Origin: Sipunculus nudus
Lineage: Eukaryota; Annelida; Sipuncula; Golfingiida; Sipunculidae
NCBI GenBank assembly: GCA_026874595.1
Contig: CM049306.1
Location: 46,254,019-46,318,018 of the forward strand
DNA: 64,000 nt
Direction of reading: 5' to 3'
The translations under genes and the position numbers were made by a program. The notes below the pieces were generated by a model, which was not told the DNA's origin, made no database searches, and saw nothing but the letters and a program-made list of their open reading frames with translations. This document shows, in pieces, positions 23,801-32,800 of this stretch. Positions within the stretch are counted from its first letter, which is position 1, and each line of letters begins with the position of its first letter.

Positions 23801-26800
23801 TAGATCCCTTGCTCTTAATATATCTTAGCAACAATTCCCCTCGCTAGAAAACTTGCCAGTGCACAACCAGCCAGGTACCAGAGACACTATCCAAGCAGTC
23901 GCTAACTTCAGCACTCATTATTGTTACAGCTGAGCCGTGCTGTGGAATTAGAAACTTCACCTGGAAACATGAAAATGTCATCATGATCTGAGAAACTTCA
24001 GAGAACTGTGATGGAAAAAAGAAGAAACCAACACAATAAAATTCAACAAGCAACAGAGTTCCAGACCAACTGCAGATCTGGAAATGTTTAAACTGCAAGA
24101 ACCAGGCATAAAAAGGCAATCACCAACAAGAAATAGGGACTGTAGAAGCAGTGTGAACAACAAACCATGGAACCAGGAAGATACATGAACAGGAAGAGAA
24201 CAATGGTTACCTGTGTGGTGCGATAACTTACAACGAGGGTCTACCATGCAGCTTGGCCGGAAGGCCATGGCTGAAGTAAACCAAACAAATATAAAACAGA
24301 CGTTTATCATTACAGCCCAACATCACTGCAACAGGAGCTGAGATGGGTGTACTATGTCTAAAAGCTGGATGTCTCTGTGTGCAATTAAGATAATGATAAA
24401 AGCTACTGACAGATATGAAACGAACCAAAATAATACCATTTATAGGTCAAATCTTTTCTAAGTTCACCTGCCTGATACATATTATACAGTATTTATTTCA
24501 AATATTGTTTGATAATAAACATATGGTCATATTTGAAACCAAATATTCATGATAATATATATATATTTTCAATTAAATCTTAAATGCTTTATTTTAATAT
24601 TTCAAATGTTATTTGACAATAATCATATGATTATATTTGAAACTAAATAATCATGATAATATATATACTTTTTAATTTGAATACATTATTTATTTCAAAT
24701 ATTTATTTACTTAGAATGTTAAAATGATCAAGCACAGTATATATATATTAGCAGATTTTTTATTCTTATTCCCCCCCCCCCCCCCCCCAACCCAATTTTC
24801 TTCTCTGCTGAACAACTTGCAGTAGGCATTTGTCATCTTTGCCATTAAAGTAGCAGTCAATTATGACAGAATTATATATGTATGACCAGTGTGTGGTGTT
24901 CAATACCCATTTTGCATATAAGCTATTGTTAGACATGGCAGTATTGGTCAGCTAGGCATCTCTGTGAACCTAGAATGTTTACACTGATGAAGCAGTTGGA
25001 TTATGTACACAGGAGGCACAGATCCGGCTTTTGTGTGGATCGATGCTTCTAAGATCATGTTGCCATGGTCCAAACGGGGCATGCAGCTCTTGTTCGGCTC
25101 AATTTTTGTCATCTCTTACAACTGAGTTCATGGACTCCCAGAAACAAGTGAGCCTGTATTACAGTTGGTTAACCTTTTCCTTAAATGTGCCCCTAAAATA
25201 AAGCTGATTATCTCACCTTTAACCTTAATGTATTTCTGACCCCACTGACTTACACCAAGCAGTGTACTTTACACACTACAGATTTTTGTAGACAAAATAT
25301 ACATTTAAATTCATATTTGAAATATATCCACATCACAGAGATAAGAAAATGACTTCAAAGATAACCATGACACCCTTCCTGTAGATAACACATTATTGTT
25401 AGGCTACAGATATAACTGACTGCAGTCTATGTTCTCATCATCAGATTTGTTTGGGCCACATGACCTTCAAGAGTATCATCAGTGACCTCTTTCTGAGGGA
25501 AATACCACTAAACCAAATACCAAGCTAATGGTAACAAACTTTGGCAATGATGAGTATCAGAGATAGACGTGTTCCGAAAAACGGGCATAATTTACGTACA
25601 TAACTGAGGTGTTGTAGAATGTGGCCACCAGCAGGTTTCCATGGCAACAGGGTCACTTTTGCAATTTTTCAGCCAGAAAGCCAAGTTATGCTTGTAGACA
25701 GGTGTGTTTTCCTGACAAGTAGGGTATGACGTACCTTTGAGGTTCTCGTGGGGTTCACCAGGTGCTCTCATGAGATCCAGTAGATGACTGTCTAACGCTG
25801 GGAATCGCATACTGTCCAGGCCAAAGTTGTTCCTCTCCTACAAGGAGAGTAACTAATGAATTCCCTAAACTGGTACAGATAGGATATAGATATACATTAA
25901 AAACATGCATATAAAGGTTTAGATGCAGTTAAGCAGGGTTTTTTTTTTTATCATTTGCAAACATTCCCTGAAATATTAAAAAGAATAGGTATTATATTGC
26001 CTGGGTTTTATTATTTACCAATATTGAAAGACCAGCTAAGAATAAAGTATAATGCTTCTACAACTTTACACTGGGTATATATTACCTATACTTAGTACAC
26101 GGATGGTTACTAAGGAGACATATTCAATGTTTATGAAATGTCAGTGCCTTAATCTTTAAGAATATATGAATAATCATCATAAATCCTTTGATAAAACCAG
26201 ATGATATTATCTTCCCTGGTGTATACTAAATTTATAAAGATGCCAGCATCACTGTGTAGATACAAATACTGACATTTAAACACAAAAAGACACCATAGCA
26301 CCTGTATACAATTAATGTGCACAACACATGTCAGTCAAATCATATAAAAAGATTACTTACGTTATAAAAGAGAAACCCTAAGAGCCTGGACCTGTACATT
26401 ACAGTGGACTTTACCAGTTGTTTTCAATATATTTCTTCAGAATAATCCCTTACTTGTAGTTAATATTGATTTTTTATGACCAAAATAAACATGATTATAT
26501 TAATAATTTCCTGGAATACTCTCAAATAAGAAGGATAACAGGGAAAATATTTGATAATACACATTTTTAGTATTATTTATATAATTATTGTTTTGAAAAT
26601 TTGTCAGGGTACAGAACTAGTGTTTAATAATTAAATTGATCTCAAACAGTTTATAACTACATAGTTAATCAAAACAAATATTTACATCTAAAGACAAGTT
26701 TACTAGTCATATAACTGTGAAGTCACCAAAATTAATAAAAATATCAGCACTGCATATTAATACAACTCAATACCATACAGTGTATCAAATACTCTGATCC

Positions 26801-29800
26801 TATTACACATGATGTAAACTCTCTATGGTTACTGGTAATGAAAAATAATATTAAAACTTTGTTTGATATTTGTAGTTATTAATTCATATTGAATAAACTA
26901 GTTACAGTCAATTCAAAGTAACACTCGCGCTCTAACACCTGTTTCATTTCAGTGGTCAACTGGTACCAGTAAGTATTAATAAGTTATTAATTCAGTAACA
27001 TGACAACACAACAGCATAAGTACCTTCCCAAAGGAGATTATGTTTTCACCTGTGTCTGTTTGTGTGTCTTTTGGCAAGATTATGAAAAACTTCTTGTCCA
27101 ATTATAACAAAACATGGTAGAGGGGAAGAATATGAGCTAAGGAAGGGCCCATTAAATTTTATTGTGGATCCAGATAAAGGAATGGGTAAAAATACGAGCT
27201 ATACTGAATGAACTTCCTGTATCTACTGCTTTATCAGCAGTGTTAGATACTGATTACCATTGTAAGTTCAACTGACTGAGACCTGAGATCTAAGATTAAG
27301 CACGCTGCCTTCTTTAACACTTTCCCTGCCTGTGTTTACATATCCCTATGCCTCAGGCATTAAGCAGACTTCCGCTTATAGTGCACCAGTTATGACTGTA
27401 CATCTGGATTTATTATTATTTTGTTATATGATATCAGATTTTCCCATATACTGACTTATCTGTAATCATGCATGTGCACAAGGGTGTGTGACAGTATGTG
27501 AAGGGAAGAGATATGGAGAAGGACAGAGCTATGCAGTTTAAAATATGATCTAACATGTGAAAGTGAAGTCAAAGTCAAATGTGATGCCTAATGCATGCTT
27601 TCATTTTCAATACACAAACCACGTTGGTATTTCACACACCCAATTTGGTTCTTTTTCTTCATGGTCTTTGAACATCAAACTAAAGGACACAACTGGCATC
27701 CTGCAGGGCTGGGGGGGGGGGGGGGGGGAGGGGGGGGGGGGGGAGGTCTGCTAGATTACTTTTTAATCCACATGCTACACTTTCAAGAATCTATAAGTTC
27801 TGTCGCCATTAATATGTGCCCAGGAAAGATGTGGTCCAGTGGTTATGGTTACTGGGAATTACAGTAATGAAAGGGTTCCAGATGTGTGTTCATTTCTGAT
27901 TTGATATATTGACCCTTTAAATTTACTCACATTATATTACTCATGTGAGTTAAAAATAACTGAAATTTGTGCACTTTTGTTTGTAGGTATATGTCATGTA
28001 AGATAAGATATCCAGCAGACTTACCCAGACAAAGCCCCCCAAATCACTGCAGGTGTCATCTGGTCATAACCTTTTAAGGTTAGGGGCTGAGGAGCAACCA
28101 TACTGCAGCACAGCCCTCCTCCCTGCAGGTGTCACTACCTTTGAAGATAGGGGTTGAAGACTAGACCTGCCATGAGGCCTAGCTCAAGTCTCCAGTTTGG
28201 AACACAGGTGGACATGTATACAGGTAAAACCAGGGATGCTCAGACCTGCTACTGTTGCTGGAGCAGGTGGGATTCAGACCCCTGACCTTTTGACTAGCAG
28301 TTTACACCTTGACCTTTTAACCACTGTGATCCCTCCATACTAAGTAATGTGAACATGTATACAACCTCTCCTACATGTTATAATAATTTCTGTGTACATG
28401 TACTTATGAAAGTATACTACACATATACTACAATTTGAACATAAACAATCCAGGTCAACAAGGCTGTGTACATCTAAATATCCCTTATTTTGTTTTAGGT
28501 TACAAATAAAAACATACTGCATAGCCTTGATCAAGCCAGCAATGAGAATACATGATTTCAGTGGCACTTAAGTTTGCTTATAGGTAATATGTGACACAGA
28601 TTAGGCATGGTCTGTTATAGTACTTGTAACAGTTTTGATACAGATCTGTATACATTTTTTATCCGTGCATGCAGTGAAAGCAAGGGACCGTTTTTGGTTA
28701 ATTGACCCAATAATGCATGTTTGTCTGCGAAAAATTGGAAGAGCAGTTGGGTGGATTTGAATGAAATGTGACAATACTAGGGTGTGGAGTATGATCGATC
28801 TCAAAAGGATCGCATCTTCAGTATAAATCTTGGTGCAAGACTTCAAAAGATCATTGTTTTATGGGTCAGCAGCATCCTTTATTTCTGATGTTTATAAAAT
28901 GTGATTATACAGCCATCAACAGAACATAATTTTTGATGTGACAACACAATGCCATTAAGTGAACTTGAGGCAGCTTTAGGTCAGAGAGCATGATGATGAG
29001 TGTCAACTGATATTTGTGTACTTGTATTTAAACAAGCCTTCTCAGGGTCATAGACATCATAATGCACACAATTTGTGATTTAAGACTCACAAATTTTCAT
29101 TTTGTACAAATTCTTGGCAGAGCCATTGATAATCATACCTGTAGACTCTTGCCACAGCCACTGAAAATTGTACATATCATTTCTATAGTGCCTAAATTAT
29201 ATTTGTGTAATCAAGGGAGTGACAAGTCTACAACAAATGCCACAAAGTGTTTGATTTTCCAGTAAAATAAACAAACACCCAGCAACACCTGTAATATCAG
29301 ACCGAGTTAAAGTCAGTCAAACTAAAATTGGGTGAGCTTTCAACATTTTCATTGATTTTCATGGAGCACATCAGATGAGCCGCAAGGAAGTTCATTCTGT
29401 TATCATTTGATTCAACATGAACAGTGTCAATGATGTTATTTGTCTACACAACCTCCCCATCCCATATATTGATCCATATTATCAGATGGAGGCACTCTCA
29501 AAAACCTCAGGTAACCGTGCACAGCTCTGTGTTAACAATGACCTTTGTTCTAGGCCCTTTCCATACTGCATACAATGCTGAACAGTCATTATGATTTAAC
29601 CATATTTCACATGGCCATAATAAACCTGCTTGTCACATTGCACTCGCAATCAATATTCAGTCTTAAGTGAACCTATACCTAGCATGGTATTTACATGTTC
29701 AGTACAGTATTCATGTAAATATGTGGCACATTAAAGTGAGAACTGCACATGTGCAGGTATCAGGTCCAGGGCATGTGCCTGAACCTTGAACACAACTGTA

Positions 29801-32800
29801 CTCCCACCAAACTGAATGATGTATACATATATGTAGCAATGAGATATGCGATAATGGCATAACATGGATCATTCCATGAAGCATTAGCAGATGCTTCCAT
29901 ATGGTTATTTCAGAGTGCTCTGAGCTCAACTACATCAATTATGAACTAATTTATGATGACACTGCTATCACAGTGCTACTCTTGCAGAATTCAATAACAA
30001 CAAACTGGAAGCATTGGATCTGTGGTGGCCCCATATGGCTCAAGAGCCTTTGGGCTATTAATGTCCTTACTCATGTGGCTGGTCACCCCACGTGCTTACA
30101 TGTGGAGCGGGTCTCAATCTAAGCCATATGCCAGTATGATTCAAGTCACAACATGAACCACAGTGCCAATATGAGCTGTAGAATGGCATAATGTAAATAG
30201 TTTCACAAGCTCCTAAACAACATCAATATCTGGATCAGCCAGGCTGCTAAATAATATAAATTAGTATATATGGATCACACTTCTATTATGTGGGGCATCT
30301 GCCTTTATCTGTCAAAGGGAACATGCTATAACATTGTAAATCTGTAATATGCACAAATGGACTAGTGGGACAGTCATGAAATATTTATAACACATCATTA
30401 AAGAGTTTGAAATGTCTGCCAGGCTAACAAGACCAATATGGCAGAATCCATTTCAACATTACAACCACCAATGGCAATGCACTGAACAACTTATTATTTA
30501 TCGTTTAATCTCAAATGCTGGATTTTAATTCAAATCCTGATTAATCTTCTGATTCTCATAATCATGTGCTTATGGACCATATACTAGGTCTAAAACAACA
30601 TTAAAAAGAGGAAGCAACACCATAGCTATATCTATCAACTGCCTCTGCAGGGACTAAAATTGCACCAGATAAGCAGGGCAAATGAATGTAATTTTGTCTA
30701 TTTTACAGACAATTTGCCCTAATCAAGTGAATACCTGTTACACAGATCTATAATAACAAGTCAAGTGCCTGTTAGGAAAATAGTGTATCCATCTACTTTA
30801 GCACAAGAACATTTTAACTGCTCTTGAGTCTGTTGTGGTTTCACAGGTGATGAATACTGTAAGCAAGTAACTACTCTTAATTTCATAACGTTTATACAAA
30901 TGCATTTAGTACAAATTTGGTCACTGAATTCCATATGGTCAGCTGTCTTTTGAGTATGAGGACACTTGGTATCAGCTACATCCATACTGACATATTGACC
31001 TCACCTACTGTGAATAATAACAGCTGGTTAAGCTGAGCAAATGTTCCCATAGATTCTAACGATCATGTGTCTTCTATGGTTTAATACTTGTGGGGCCACA
31101 TGTAGGGTAATGTGACTTTAAAATATCCTAGATGCTACTTTCTAGTTAAACAGTTTTAATGTTAGGGTGTGCCAATTAACTGATTATATCATTTATTAGT
31201 TGTTTTATTCATAATCCATAAAACTGGCTGCATGTGTGCATAATCAATCTTAAACAATTATGTATGAACTTCCTAGAAGTCATATTATCCCAATAAGAAA
31301 TATTATTATTTTGTAAGGGATATTAGACCGGCCACAAAACAGGGCACAGCATTCAAACTGAACCTTGTGCAACATATAACCTGGAGATAACCTTGAGGTT
31401 TCTGCTTGATGTACAAGTTGGACTGAATTTACTCACTCAGTATTTAAGGTATAATTCTATACAGCATATCTAATGGTTATAAAGATGGTACATAAAATAC
31501 CTGAATTGATTTATAATCAACCATCTGTCGATTTTTATCGTTTAATTATCAAACAGGATTCTGCAACCGATTCCTATCACTAATTAGTATATGTAAAAAT
31601 GTCATCAAGGCTTGATTCACGGTAGCACCTTGTGTGTTCTATCATTAGGAGAACACATACATGTATGCATGTTATACATATATATACATGTTAAAGCATG
31701 TTTTGCCAGCATGTGATCTCATCTGTATTACTAAAAGATTCATCCACATTTGACTTCAGCCATATTTATTCATTTAGGGTGCTTTTACTTTGTCAATGGG
31801 GTAATGGTGCAATTAAACAGCTGGTGCCTTGATCCAATGTGTACATACCTTTTCCATGTCTGGTGCCTTGTCATTTTATTGCTGATAAATTAAAATTTGT
31901 TATAAGTGGAATAATGGCCTTTGTTACATTAATGTAGTAAATCTCTGACTTATAGAGATAATTATGGTCATAACAGAAAGATAGACAGATAGCTACTATG
32001 ACAACAGAAATGAACCCTATTACCTCATGGACAAACGTTTACTGGGGGGGGGGGGGGTTACTAGAATGTAATTTAATACAGATATTTTTGTTGAATAATT
32101 CAGGTCCTTTAACTCACATCATGTACCCATATGAATTAATTTAATATAGTTTAATGTGTGGACCACAGAGTGCAAGCACCATTAACCTAAAACTGTATAA
32201 TTTACACAATTTAATTTATTGTTAATTTATTTGTCTAACTCTAAGGCTTACGCTGGTTCAGTATTTATAAGTGCAGATGTATAATTTAAACTGACACCAC
32301 TGAGAATGCCAGTAATGTTATCTTTTTTTACATCTGCTCCTAGTAAAAAGAGTCATCAAGTTAAGTTTACTATCCACCTACTAATATGTTTATGAAATAT
32401 GCTGGCATATATTACAGCCTGAAAACACAAAACTGCAATGACGTTGTAAGGGTTAATTTTGCCAGTTTTTGTTTTACCATTAGCAAACTGTTTCATGACT
32501 GGTTTGAAAAAGATCATAGCATACACTGTTTATGGTTTTTTAACCAATGAGAAGCCACATTGCAAAAGGCTCCTCAGAAATTCATTAAACTACACCTGAA
32601 CCAGAGACTGCAGTGTCAAAGCAGATGGTGTCTAATTGTTACATGTAGCAGAAATCTTGGCAGATTTATAGGGGTACATGTATGCAGTGTGACGGTTGAT
32701 GCTGGTACATGTGTTAAGTGACATCACATCAAAACAACCACACAGGTTGGCCAGCAGTATGGTTTTTCTGCATTTCAATGAAAATCACCCGGATAGCTAT

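Larger units (their letters stand above)
19130..24231 (-). other. CPEB2/3/4: CPEB intron 3 (between the two cassette exons)
   Basis: About 5.1 kb. It contains a degenerate hAT MITE (22324-22709) and a non-repetitive block with a CArG box (21250-21660). No other coding exon was found. Confidence 0.85.
24271..25734 (-). other. CPEB2/3/4: CPEB intron 2
   Basis: About 1.5 kb between exons 2 and 3. It contains a degenerate AT-rich tandem repeat (24487-24715) and a poly-C run (24771-24788). Confidence 0.85.

Noticed and set aside
28255-28338. Possible functional tRNA gene
   Set aside because: A and B box-like blocks are present but the acceptor and anticodon arms do not pair properly; better explained as a SINE head.
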